Of a stretch of 19,644 nt of DNA, positions 5,635 to 12,292 are shown piece by piece. The notes below the pieces were generated by a model. The model saw nothing but the letters and a program-made list of their open reading frames with translations, was not told the DNA's origin and ran no database searches. Source of the stretch: SVTX01 sp045653805 (GTDB lineage: Bacteria > Bacillota > Clostridia > Oscillospirales > CAG-272); the NCBI GenBank assembly GCA_045653805.1, contig JAZOMF010000055.1, positions 1 to 19,644 on the forward strand. The letters are read 5' to 3'. Each line of letters starts with the position of its first letter. Positions within the stretch are counted from its first letter, which is position 1. The position numbers and the translations under genes were made by a program.

Positions 5635-6435
5635 TTAAGGACGAAGTCCAAGACCGCCCTCGAGGGTGAGGGTCTCACCTGTTAGGTATTTGAAGTCGGG
5701 GTTGGCAAGCTGGACGCAAGCGCGGCCGATGTCTCTCTCGGGGTCTCCGAAATATCCCGCAGGGGGAGTGTGAACGTTTTTCTCAAACGCATCGGGATAC
5801 GCCTTTTGGAAATTTTCAAGCTGAGCCGTCCATGCCAGAGGGCAGACAACGTTTACGTTGATGCCGTCACGCGCCCACTCGGTTGCTGCAACTCTGCTAA
5901 GACCTCTTATTCCCTCCTTAGCCGCCGCATAAGAGCACTGGCCGAAGTTGCCGAAAAGTCCTGCGCCCGACGCGAAGTTGATGACGCTTCCCTTTGTTTC
6001 TTTGAGATAGGGGTAGCAAGCCTGCATATAGTAGAAGGTGGCGTAAAGTCCCGAATAGATTGCCAAGTCAAACTGCTCGGTGGAGTGATTTTCAATAGTC
6101 ACACCCGAAGCTGATGCCTGCGCCGTGTTGATAAGCACGTCGATTCTGCCAAACTCTGCAATCGCCTTTTCAACTACATCCTTTGCAATATCGGCGTTGT
6201 CCCGACCTGCCGCAATGTCAGCCTGAATAGGAAGCACCTTTATACCGTAAAGACGCTCAAGCTCCTCCTTGGCGTCAAGTAGCTTTTGCATATTTCTTCC
6301 CGTGATTACGATGTTTGCGCCCTCTTTTGCGTATGCGGTTGCGATACCGTAACCGATAGAACCGGCTTTTCCGTTTTCAAGCACGGCTCTGCCACCGCCT
6401 GTTATCAATAATGTTTTACCTTGTAAAAAACCCAT
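5635..6435 (-). CDS. SDR family NAD(P)-dependent oxidoreductase
   Basis: Short-chain dehydrogenase/reductase of 266 residues, the classical length. It has a catalytic Ser156 (in FASGAG), Tyr169 and Lys173 (SYAAAKEG), a Rossmann fold with the substrate-loop start NVVCP, and a C-terminal LTGETLTLEGGLG block. Two features are unusual. The cofactor loop runs TGGGRAVLENGKAGSIGYG (residues 12-30), about nine residues longer than the common TGGGxGIG and reminiscent of enoyl reductases. The usual NNAG motif reads NTAQ. FabG-like or other carbonyl reductase activity is plausible, and the substrate is not predictable. ATG at 6433-6435 has AAGGAG upstream. It is monocistronic, with its own promoter and a palindrome at the -35 region. 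Confidence 0.88.
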   Translation of the reverse strand: MGFLQGKTLLITGGGRAVLENGKAGSIGYGIATAYAKEGANIVITGRNMQKLLDAKEELERLYGIKVLPIQADIAAGRDNADIAKDVVEKAIAEFGRIDVLINTAQASASGVTIENHSTEQFDLAIYSGLYATFYYMQACYPYLKETKGSVINFASGAGLFGNFGQCSYAAAKEGIRGLSRVAATEWARDGINVNVVCPLAWTAQLENFQKAYPDAFEKNVHTPPAGYFGDPERDIGRACVQLANPDFKYLTGETLTLEGGLGLRP

Positions 6436-6509
6436 AATAATTCTCCTTATACTAAATTTTATTTTTGTTCGATGCCCCGCATCGCTGATAAATTGCTTTC
6501 TTTGTAATC

Positions 6510-6550
6510 ATTATATTTGATTTTTACTGAAAGTTCTGTGACTTAGTCAC
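6510..6550 (-). promoter_or_regulatory. SDR promoter with palindromic operator near -41
   Basis: Minus strand TATAAT (6510-6515) has a poor -35 match (CAGAAC). The perfect palindrome GTGACTTAGTCAC (6538-6550) is centred about 41 bases before the predicted start. This is the position used by CRP/FNR-type activators on promoters lacking a good -35. The leader of about 70 bases has a hairpin CGATGC-GGG-GCATCG just after the start. The rest of the gap up to the hpf promoter (6551-6694) is AT-rich and shows nothing else. Confidence 0.55.
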
Positions 6551-6694
6551 CACAATAAAGACGTTTTTTAAAAAAATTTTTATATTTATCGACAAATAGA
6601 TATCATTTTACACAATATACTTTAGAAATGTAAATCATTTTTAATAAAATTTGCACAATGTTAATTTTTTAGACACTAATATAAAGAAAATATT

Positions 6695-6818
6695 TGATAT
6701 AATCAAGGTACAGGATGCGAAAGTGTCCTCAAATGAGCCATCATAGGGGCGGCTTACCACAAAACGCCACACGGATGGCAAATTTTGCCGCATTAGCGGC
6801 GCAAACAGGAGGTATCTT
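6695..6818 (+). promoter_or_regulatory. hpf promoter and structured leader
   Basis: An extended -10 element TGATATAAT (6695-6703) has no good -35 at normal spacing. The transcript leader is about 108 bases. Two hairpins share the same GCC: GGCAA-ATT-TTGCC (6777-6789) and GCCGC-ATTA-GCGGC (6787-6800), so only one can form at a time. The second ends six bases before AGGAGG (6807-6812). I do not recognise a catalogued RNA motif here. Confidence 0.6.
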
Positions 6819-7352
6819 ATGAAGATCAACGTAATCGGCAGACAGTTGAACGTGTACGACGACACCAAGGCTATGATCGAAGAAAAGCTTGCCAAGCTGG
6901 ACAAGTATTTTGCAGAGGAAGCAAGCGCAACAGTCACCCTTACCCACAAGCGAAATTTTGCAACGCTTGAGGTTACGATCAAAGCCGCAAATACCCTTTT
7001 CAGAAGTGAGGTCGATGCAGACACCTTCAGAGATGCTCTTGATAAATCAATTGATAATATCGAGCGCCAGATAAGAAAGAATAAGACCAAGCTTCGCAAG
7101 AAGCTCCGCGAGGGTATAGTTCCTGATGGTGAAATCGCGGCGGCAGTTGCTGTTGAAGAAAACGAGGAAAGCGACATCATTATCAGAACCAAGAAGTTCG
7201 AATATACCCCCATGTCACCCGAGGAAGCTGTTATGCAGATGAACCTCTTGGGCCACAACTTCTTCGTGTTTAACGACTCGGGTACCGAAAAGACCTGCGT
7301 TGTTTATAAGAGAAAAGATGGCAACTACGGTCTTATCGAACCTGAAAACTAG
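6819..7352 (+). CDS. hpf: Ribosome hibernation promoting factor, long form
   Basis: Binds the 30S decoding region in stationary phase and, in the long form, dimerises 70S ribosomes into inactive 100S particles. The 177-residue product has the N-terminal HPF/YfiA domain (MKINVIGRQLNVYDDTKAMI, then RSEVDADTFRDALD) of about 100 residues. A charged linker and the C-terminal dimerisation domain follow, with SPEEAVMQMNLLGHNFFVF and YKRKDGNYGLIEP. Length and both domains match the long HPF of Firmicutes. ATG at 6819 follows AGGAGG by six bases. It is the only plus-strand protein gene in the window and is monocistronic, with a promoter and a terminator of its own. Confidence 0.97.
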   Translation: MKINVIGRQLNVYDDTKAMIEEKLAKLDKYFAEEASATVTLTHKRNFATLEVTIKAANTLFRSEVDADTFRDALDKSIDNIERQIRKNKTKLRKKLREGIVPDGEIAAAVAVEENEESDIIIRTKKFEYTPMSPEEAVMQMNLLGHNFFVFNDSGTEKTCVVYKRKDGNYGLIEPEN

Positions 7353-7368
7353 TATAACATTTAATAAA

Positions 7369-7402
7369 AAGGCGGCTTCCGAAGAAGCCGCCTTGAATTT
7401 TT
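7369..7402 (+). terminator. Terminator of hpf
   Basis: AAGGCGGCTTC and GAAGCCGCCTT pair around CGAA, followed by GAATTTTT. An 11-bp GC-rich stem 17 bases after the stop. Confidence 0.92.
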
Positions 7403-7436
7403 AAATTTTGATTTGTCGGGCTAAAAGAACGCCGCG

Positions 7437-7612
7437 GCGGTGTCTTGTTGAAAGTTTTTTCGTCGCTTTTTTCAAAAAGCGCCCGCCCATCCAACGCGCG
7501 GAGCGTTGGTCGCCGCGCGCACGCGGCGAAACATCTCTTGCGGCGTGTTCTTTTTTGCTAAGCTTTTTTCTTTGCGCCTCTACTGCCAAAGAAAAAAGCG
7601 GGTAAGCGATTT
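7437..7612 (-). repeat. Modular hairpin repeat, copy 1a
   Basis: Read on the minus strand this matches the copy at 14991-15206 in ordered blocks: CCGCTTTTTTCTTTGGCA, AGGCGCAAA, GGCAAAAAAGAA-like, CGCGTGCGCGCGGCGACCAACG, TGGATGGGCGGG, CTTTTTGAAAAAAGCGACG, then AAAACTTT. It holds the hairpin CCAACGC...GCGTTGG and the A/T stem GCTTTTTT...AAAAAGC. The block end that elsewhere faces a stop codon faces hpf here. Open frames across it are GC-skewed by-products without ribosome sites. Confidence 0.8.
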
Positions 7613-7629
7613 GAAAAGGCTTTGTGTAG

Positions 7630-7901
7630 AAAGGGGAACCCCCCACTTGTGCAGTTCTTCACTTCGCCAAGGCGAAGTACTCCCACCGCAAGCGGTCCTC
7701 CCCTCTGCCAAGCCTGCGGCTTGTCATTCACCCCTCTGTGGCGCTTTCAAACGGTAAGGGAGTTTCGCGCCTTGCGAGGCGCGACCGCCGATCGCGACGT
7801 GTCACTTCGGGCGTTGCCCGAAGCCGCGAGTTTTCTACGAAAACATCACCAAGCGACAAGCCTTTGAAAAGGCTTGAGCGAAACTTCAAACAGGCTTCGC
7901 C
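7630..7901 (+). repeat. Modular hairpin repeat, copy 1b
   Basis: This shares with the copy at 12107-12284 the blocks GGGGAACCCCC, CACTTGTG, ATTCACCCCT, GTGGCGCTTTC, TAAGGGAGTTTCGC and the end AGGCTTCGCC. Between them it carries its own hairpins: ACTTCGCC-AA-GGCGAAGT type (7661-7678), CAAGCC-TGC-GGCTTG, TCGCGCC-TTGCGA-GGCGCGA (7765-7784), CTTCGGGC-GTT-GCCCGAAG (7805-7823) and AAGCCTTT-GA-AAAGGCTT. It ends 25 bases before the pepD terminator. With copy 1a it fills the 520-base gene-free gap between convergent hpf and pepD. Confidence 0.8.
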
Positions 7902-7925
7902 GTGAAGTCACCGCTAAACATCAAT

Positions 7926-7972
7926 TTATATAAAAACCACGGCTATTTTAAATAGCCGTGGTTTTTATATAA
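7926..7972 (-). terminator. Terminator of mreB-pepD
   Basis: A perfect 22-bp inverted repeat (7926-7947 with 7951-7972) with core AACCACGGCTATT, T-rich at both ends. It touches the pepD stop codon. The symmetry suggests bidirectional use. Confidence 0.92.
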
Positions 7973-9418
7973 TCAAATCTCCCTTACAACCTCAAGAACC
8001 GCCTGCCACACTCTTTCGGTGGATGCGAGATCGAGGTGTTCATTAGGTGAGTGAATGTCATACATGTTAGGACCTATGGAGATAATATCCATGCCCGGCA
8101 TTTTTGAAGAGAGGATACCGCATTCAAGTCCTGCGTGGATAACTCCAACGGTGGGCTCTTTGCCGAAAAGGAACTTATATTTCTCAATATACTGCTCGCG
8201 GAGAAGAGACGCGGGCTCAAATTCCCAACCGGGATAGCGAGCGTAGTGACGGCAATCTGCGCCCACGAGAGTAGCTAAGGTGTCAAGCTCGAGAATTGTG
8301 GAGTCGATCTGAGATTCAAGAGAGGATCTTGAAGAAAGAATAAATCTTACGCCCGTCTCCTCGGTAATTATAACTCCGAGATTTCTTGAATACTCGACAA
8401 GTCCCGAAATTTGATTGCTCATTTTCAGAACGCCACTACGAACAACGGTAAGAAATTTGATCATGCTTGCGGTAGCGTTGTCATCCATGTAGAAGTCGGA
8501 CTCTGCCTTGCCGATTCCAACGGAGAGCGCCTTGTCGTCCTTGCTGATCTCTTTTCTGACCTTCAAGGATTCACCGATGATAACCTTTTTAGCCTTTGCA
8601 AGCGCCTCCGCACTTTCAAAACGAAGGGTTGCAAAGCACTCGCGAGCGATAGCGTTATCCTTTCCGCCACCGTTTATCTTGACGATATTGAATTTTGCCA
8701 CGGAATAAGCCACGGCAAGCAGCCTTCCCATAAGAACATTGGCGTTGGTTTTGCCAAGATGTATCTCAGCGCCCGAATGTCCGCCTGAAAGTCCCGTTAC
8801 CGATGCCTCGAGAAATAGATCGCTCTCATTTGCGGGCAGCTTGTCATAATTAAAGAAAAATTCGGTACGGTTGCCGCCTGCACAGCCTGCGGTGATCTGA
8901 TGATCCTCCTCACTGTCGAGGTTTATCATTCTCTTTGCGGTAACGACCGAACAATCAAATTCCTGAGCACCTGCAAGACCGGTCTCCTCTTCAACGGTGA
9001 ACAAGCACTCAAGAGTGGGGTGCTCGTTTGTGTCAAGAAGCGCCAGCATCATAGCAACCGCAATGCCGTTATCTGCTCCCAAAGTAGTACCGTCTGCCCA
9101 AAGCTGACCGTCAACTACTGAAAGGCGAAGGGGATCCTTCAAAAAATCGTGGTTAGAATCGGAATTCTTCTCGCAGACCATGTCCATGTGACCCTGAAGT
9201 AGTATGGCGGGAGTTTCCTCGTATCCCTCTGTTGCATTCTTGCGAACAAAAACGTTTCCAACATTATCTCGGAGAGAGAAAAGTCCTCTTTTGTTAGCGT
9301 AAGCCTCGATATAGTCGGCAACACCTTTTTCGTTGCCCGATCCGTGAGGGATAGCGCATATGTCTTCAAAAATTTCAAAAACCGCTTTGGGCTCATAGCC
9401 CTTTACTACGTATTCCAT
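7973..9418 (-). CDS. pepD: Aminoacyl-histidine dipeptidase (peptidase M20C family)
   Basis: Cytosolic zinc dipeptidase (Xaa-His dipeptidase, PepD) that recycles dipeptides to free amino acids. The 481-residue product is full length for the family. Metal and catalytic motifs are in order: LLQGHMDMV (His77 ligand, Asp79), TTLGADNGIAVA (bridging Asp116), TVEEETGL (general base Glu144 and ligand Glu145), INLDSEE (next Asp) and a C-terminal SPNEHLDL histidine. The middle section, with LSGGHSGAEIHLG, is the dimerisation lid domain. ATG at 9416-9418 has AAAGG upstream and lies 23 bases after mreB, so the two genes form an operon. Some relatives are broad-specificity dipeptidases. Confidence 0.93.
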   Translation of the reverse strand: MEYVVKGYEPKAVFEIFEDICAIPHGSGNEKGVADYIEAYANKRGLFSLRDNVGNVFVRKNATEGYEETPAILLQGHMDMVCEKNSDSNHDFLKDPLRLSVVDGQLWADGTTLGADNGIAVAMMLALLDTNEHPTLECLFTVEEETGLAGAQEFDCSVVTAKRMINLDSEEDHQITAGCAGGNRTEFFFNYDKLPANESDLFLEASVTGLSGGHSGAEIHLGKTNANVLMGRLLAVAYSVAKFNIVKINGGGKDNAIARECFATLRFESAEALAKAKKVIIGESLKVRKEISKDDKALSVGIGKAESDFYMDDNATASMIKFLTVVRSGVLKMSNQISGLVEYSRNLGVIITEETGVRFILSSRSSLESQIDSTILELDTLATLVGADCRHYARYPGWEFEPASLLREQYIEKYKFLFGKEPTVGVIHAGLECGILSSKMPGMDIISIGPNMYDIHSPNEHLDLASTERVWQAVLEVVREI

Positions 9419-9441
9419 ATAAATCGTTTGCCTTTCAAATT

Positions 9442-10473
9442 TTATCTGCCGTAAGGTGATGAATCATCATCGTCAAATGAGTATTTATTGAGAGTCTCCA
9501 TCTTTTTGCCCATTCCGAGAGCAGTGCAGGATTCGGGATTTTCGGCAATTACAGTCTTGATTCCCGTAACTCTGTGAATCAGCTTGTCCAAGCCCTTGAG
9601 CTGTGCGCCGCCACCAACTAAAATTATGCCGTTGTGAAGAATATCGCCTACAAGCTCGGGGGGAGTATGCTCGATAATGTCGCAAATTCCATCGATAAGA
9701 GAAGTCATAGGCTCATACATAGCCCCGATCATTTCTTTTGAAGAGAGTGTGACGGTCTTGGGCATTCCGCTGGAAATATCTCTGCCCTTAACCTCAAGGA
9801 GCTTTGCCTGACCGTGCTGATATACTTCACCGATCTTCATTTTAATGCTTTCTGCGGTTCTCTCGCCTATAAGTATATTATAATTGTCCTTTACGTATTC
9901 AACTATCGCTTCGTCAAAGCTGTCGCCGCCGGTTTTAATGGTCTTTGAAACCACTATACCGCCAAGAGAAATAACTGCGATTTGGGTAATTCCGCCGCCG
10001 ATGTCAACGGTCATGTTTCCAATAGCGGTGTTGATGTTAAGACCCGCACCAAGTGCCGCCGCGATGGGGGACTCTATGAGGTATGTCTTTCTCGCACCCG
10101 CTTCTCTTGCCGCATCAAGGATTGCTCTCTCCTCAATTTCGGTCATTCCCGAGGGAACGCTTATCATGATTCTGGGGGGGAGAATGGTCTTACCGCAAGC
10201 GCGACGGATAAAATACTGAAGCATCTTTAAGGTAACGTCATATTCATTTATAATTCCGTCCTTCAGGGGTCTGAGCGCAGAAATAGAGTCGGGCGTTCTT
10301 CCCAGCATCTCCTGGGCTTCTTTACCGACTTTAATTACTCTATCAGTTGATTTATCAATGGCTACCACGCTGGGCTCACGTAATACGATGCCCTTGCCCT
10401 GCACATATGCTTGTACAGTGGCGGTGCCAAGATCTATTCCAATGTCTCTGCTGAGAATTATGTTTTTAAACAC
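9442..10473 (-). CDS. mreB: Rod shape-determining protein, MreB/Mbl family
   Basis: Bacterial actin homologue that forms membrane-associated filaments and orients the peptidoglycan elongation machinery. The 343-residue product has the actin-fold ATP motifs: phosphate 1 DIGIDLGTATVQAYVQG (about residues 10-26), phosphate 2 MTVDIGGGITQIAVIS (about 163-178), and the adenosine motif GIILVGGGAQLKGLD. It starts with GTG at 10471-10473, seven bases after CGGAGGA; the N-terminus MFKNIILSRDIGIDLG fits the family only from this codon. No mreC/mreD follows; instead pepD is co-transcribed, as is common for extra mreB/mbl copies. MreB, Mbl and MreBH cannot be separated by eye. Confidence 0.93.
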   Translation of the reverse strand: MFKNIILSRDIGIDLGTATVQAYVQGKGIVLREPSVVAIDKSTDRVIKVGKEAQEMLGRTPDSISALRPLKDGIINEYDVTLKMLQYFIRRACGKTILPPRIMISVPSGMTEIEERAILDAAREAGARKTYLIESPIAAALGAGLNINTAIGNMTVDIGGGITQIAVISLGGIVVSKTIKTGGDSFDEAIVEYVKDNYNILIGERTAESIKMKIGEVYQHGQAKLLEVKGRDISSGMPKTVTLSSKEMIGAMYEPMTSLIDGICDIIEHTPPELVGDILHNGIILVGGGAQLKGLDKLIHRVTGIKTVIAENPESCTALGMGKKMETLNKYSFDDDDSSPYGR

Positions 10474-10517
10474 AGAAAAATCCTCCGTAGCGAGTCTCTA
10501 TATAATATCTCATTCTA

Positions 10518-10547
10518 ATTATACAACAAAATACTACCAAATGTCAA
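10518..10547 (-). promoter_or_regulatory. Sigma-A promoter of mreB-pepD
   Basis: Minus strand TTGACA (10542-10547), 18-base spacer, TATAAT (10518-10523), giving a leader of about 40 bases. Confidence 0.82.
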
Positions 10548-10585
10548 ATATTTTTTATAAATATATCATTAACTTATAGAAAACA

Positions 10586-10648
10586 AAAAGTCGAAGAACA
10601 GTGCTCGGTGTCAATTTGAGCAAAAAAACGTCAATTCTTCGACTTTTT
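10586..10648 (-). terminator. Terminator of the xre-xre-comF operon, overlapping the comF end
   Basis: AAAAAGTCGAAGAA (minus strand, 10635-10648) pairs perfectly with TTCTTCGACTTTTT (10586-10599). The first arm is made of the last comF codons. A second stem, TGCTC/GAGCA, nests inside the 35-base loop. Confidence 0.8.
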
Positions 10649-11452
10649 ATCGTTTTTTACACTTTTGGCAACACACGCCACCACGGTGTTTGAGGGATGC
10701 AACGGAATAAGCAGCTCCACTCCGCGGCGGAGCGTTGCGCCCGAGGTCAGAACGTCATCAACAATAATTATGTTTTTGCCTTCAAGTAAAGACGAAAGCT
10801 CGGTTTCCTTTGAATTTAAAGAAAAGCCCCTCATCGTCTCATTGAGCTTGATGTGCATATCGGCATTCTTTTTGCGCTTGTTTTTGTCAAGCTTCTTTTG
10901 TTCCTTGCCGCCTATGCGAACAAAGAGGGGAAGACACTTTGCATCAAAATATGAAGCCAGTCCTTTAGATAGCAGCCTGCCTTGGTCAAATCCGCTTTCT
11001 CTGATGGCCTTGTTCTTTCTCGGTATCCAAGTGAAAATGCAATCCTTGCCGTAAATACCCATTTTAGTAAGAGTGGTAGCCAGCTTTGCACCAAGCTCTT
11101 CGGTTATAAATTCAAAAAGCTGACTGTGATTTTGACGTTTCATTTTAATTATGACCTTTGACGCGGGATTTTCCGAGTCGGTGGTGTAAAAGCATAAGGA
11201 CGGAATGTCGGGCTGATATTTAAAGAAAAAATCGGGGGTGCAGGTGCATTTGCCCGAAACATTGTAGCAGGACGGGCACATTTCTACCTTTGCCTTTTCC
11301 CATTTTTCAATACAGCTATTGCAAAAGCATATCTTACCACGACTTGCACCGTCCTCTCTCGGAGGTATGGGCGAGAGTAGCTCGTCGCATATGGCGCATC
11401 TGGGTATGAATACAAGGTGTTTAAAAAATGTTAAGATTTGTTTAGAGTTCAT
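10631..11452 (-). CDS. comF: ComF family protein (phosphoribosyltransferase fold)
   Basis: ComF/GntX-type protein linked to DNA uptake in competent bacteria, acting in the cytosol. The N-terminus has cysteine pairs of the family zinc fingers (RCAICDE, ICFCNSCIEKW, MCPSCYNVSGKCTC). The C-terminal phosphoribosyltransferase domain has the PRPP loop NIIIVDDVLTSGATLRRG. A lysine-rich stretch (KEQKKLDKNKRKKN) precedes it. I start at ATG 11450-11452, one base after the upstream XRE stop (TGA-A-ATG), which implies translational coupling and gives 273 residues. A longer frame to 11497 overlaps XRE and lacks a ribosome site. The three genes form one operon, so comF is probably under control of these regulators. 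Confidence 0.9.
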   Translation of the reverse strand: MNSKQILTFFKHLVFIPRCAICDELLSPIPPREDGASRGKICFCNSCIEKWEKAKVEMCPSCYNVSGKCTCTPDFFFKYQPDIPSLCFYTTDSENPASKVIIKMKRQNHSQLFEFITEELGAKLATTLTKMGIYGKDCIFTWIPRKNKAIRESGFDQGRLLSKGLASYFDAKCLPLFVRIGGKEQKKLDKNKRKKNADMHIKLNETMRGFSLNSKETELSSLLEGKNIIIVDDVLTSGATLRRGVELLIPLHPSNTVVACVAKSVKNDKKSKN

Positions 11453-11453
11453 T

Positions 11454-11708
11454 TCAGTTGTTACCGGATACATCAAGACCTTCGAAAAATTCATCAAAAG
11501 TGCAGTTATATACTTTCTTTAATTCAATAAGAACGCTTATTTTTACGTTCAACTCGCCTACTTCATATTTGGCGTATGCGCTTCTTGCAATATCACAACC
11601 GCGTCTTTGCAATTCTGCGCAAAGCTTTTCTTGTGAAATATCGTGTTTATCACGCAAAGCACGGAGATTATCACCTATTCTCCTGTCTCTTCTGAGTTTT
11701 TGTTCCAT
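11454..11708 (-). CDS. XRE-family helix-turn-helix regulator (second of a pair)
   Basis: An 84-residue protein that is essentially one Cro/C1-type HTH domain: IGDNLRALRDKHDISQEKLC (helices 1-2), then CDIARSAYAKYEVGE (recognition helix region), ending with a short acidic tail. It is clearly paralogous to the upstream XRE protein (shared GCDI-x-RSA-x-AK-x-EVG). I choose ATG at 11706-11708 because GGAG lies six bases upstream; the TTG four codons earlier would overlap that site. It starts 17 bases after the first regulator and is followed directly by comF. Likely a DNA-binding partner or antagonist of its paralogue; the target is not known. Confidence 0.88.
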   Translation of the reverse strand: MEQKLRRDRRIGDNLRALRDKHDISQEKLCAELQRRGCDIARSAYAKYEVGELNVKISVLIELKKVYNCTFDEFFEGLDVSGNN

Positions 11709-11725
11709 TGAAAGCTCCAAATATC

Positions 11726-11956
11726 TTATTTGATATCGAATATTTCATCGTAAGATACGTTTAGTATTTTCTTGATAAGAATTACCTCGTCGGAATACAG
11801 ATGTCTCTGTCCTACCTCTATCTTTGCTACCGCACTTCTGGTTATGTCGCAGCCCTCAAGTTGGAGCTTTGCGGCTAACGTTTCTTGAGTCATGCCAACT
11901 TTTTCACGGAGAACTCTGATATTCTGACCTACTGATTTTTCAATTTTCTTGTCCAT
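11726..11956 (-). CDS. XRE-family helix-turn-helix regulator (first of a pair)
   Basis: A 76-residue single-domain Cro/C1-type regulator: VGQNIRVLREKVGMTQETLA, then CDITRSAVAKIEVGQRHL, then the usual C-terminal helix SYDEIF. ATG at 11954-11956 opens the operon XRE-XRE-comF. There is no sensor or dimerisation domain, so it may act as a small repressor. Its own promoter carries two near-identical 18-bp palindromes (11972-11989 and 12027-12044), good candidates for autoregulation by either protein. It could also be a relic of a mobile element, although no other such gene is nearby. Confidence 0.88.
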   Translation of the reverse strand: MDKKIEKSVGQNIRVLREKVGMTQETLAAKLQLEGCDITRSAVAKIEVGQRHLYSDEVILIKKILNVSYDEIFDIK

Positions 11957-12044
11957 AATAAACCTACCTTTTGCACCGTTATAGGAGCATTTATAGGTTT
12001 ATTATAGCCATTAAATTCGGGACGCTTGCACCTATATAGGAGCA
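11955..12044 (-). promoter_or_regulatory. Promoter and paired operator palindromes of the XRE operon
   Basis: Minus-strand TATAAT lies at 12001-12006. Two near-identical palindromes bracket it: TGCACCGTTATAGGAGCA (11972-11989) and TGCACCTATATAGGAGCA (12027-12044), with centres 55 bases apart. The first is enclosed by a perfect 12-bp inverted repeat, ATAATAAACCTA (11955-11966) with its mirror at 11994-12005, centred on almost the same point. The outer repeat covers both the -10 box and the start codon. The upstream site overlaps the -35 region. Confidence 0.7.
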
Positions 12045-12049
12045 CAAAC

Positions 12050-12073
12050 AAAAAAGCAGTAAAAAATACTGCT
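12050..12073 (-). terminator. Terminator after recD2 and its 3' repeat
   Basis: Minus strand AGCAGTA-TTTTT-TACTGCT followed by TTTTT. It lies beyond the repeat at 12107-12284, so the recD2 transcript would carry the repeat at its 3' end. Confidence 0.7.
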
Positions 12074-12106
12074 ATAAGATAGTATTAAATTGAAATAATT
12101 ATAGTT

Positions 12107-12284
12107 AAAGGGGGAACCCCCACTTGTGTGTTCCCCCTCTTTCGGCTTTGCCGAAATTCACCCCTTCGTGGCGCTTTCGAACGATAAGGAGTTTCGCTCG
12201 TTGCGACGAGCGACCAACGCTCCGCGCGTTGGATGGGCGGTCGCTTTTGAAAAAGCGACGCAAAACTTTTCGGTAGGCTTCGCC
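12107..12284 (+). repeat. Modular hairpin repeat, copy 2
   Basis: Joins the two halves seen separately at 7437-7901. The first half (GGGGGAACCCCC, CACTTGTG, ATTCACCCCTTCGTGGCGC, TAAGGAGTTTCGC) matches copy 1b. The second half (GCGACCAACG...CGTTGGATGGGCGG, then GCTTTTGAAAAAGCGACGC, AAAACTTTT, TAGGCTTCGCC) matches copies 1a and 3. Hairpins: TTTCGGC-TTT-GCCGAAA, TCGCTCG-TTGCGA-CGAGCGA (12194-12213), CCAACGC...GCGTTGG and GTCGCTTTT...AAAAGCGAC. It ends eight bases from the recD2 stop. With the terminator it explains the gap 12045-12292. Confidence 0.82.
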
Positions 12285-12292
12285 TTAAAGAT

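Noticed and set aside
6704..6818. Catalogued raiA-type RNA in the hpf leader
   Set aside because: The leader is only about 110 bases, shorter than I expect for that RNA, and I cannot match its conserved core by eye.
7408..7867. Several plus- and minus-strand frames in the hpf-pepD gap
   Set aside because: They overlap one another within GC-rich hairpin repeats and lack ribosome sites; the repeat explains them.
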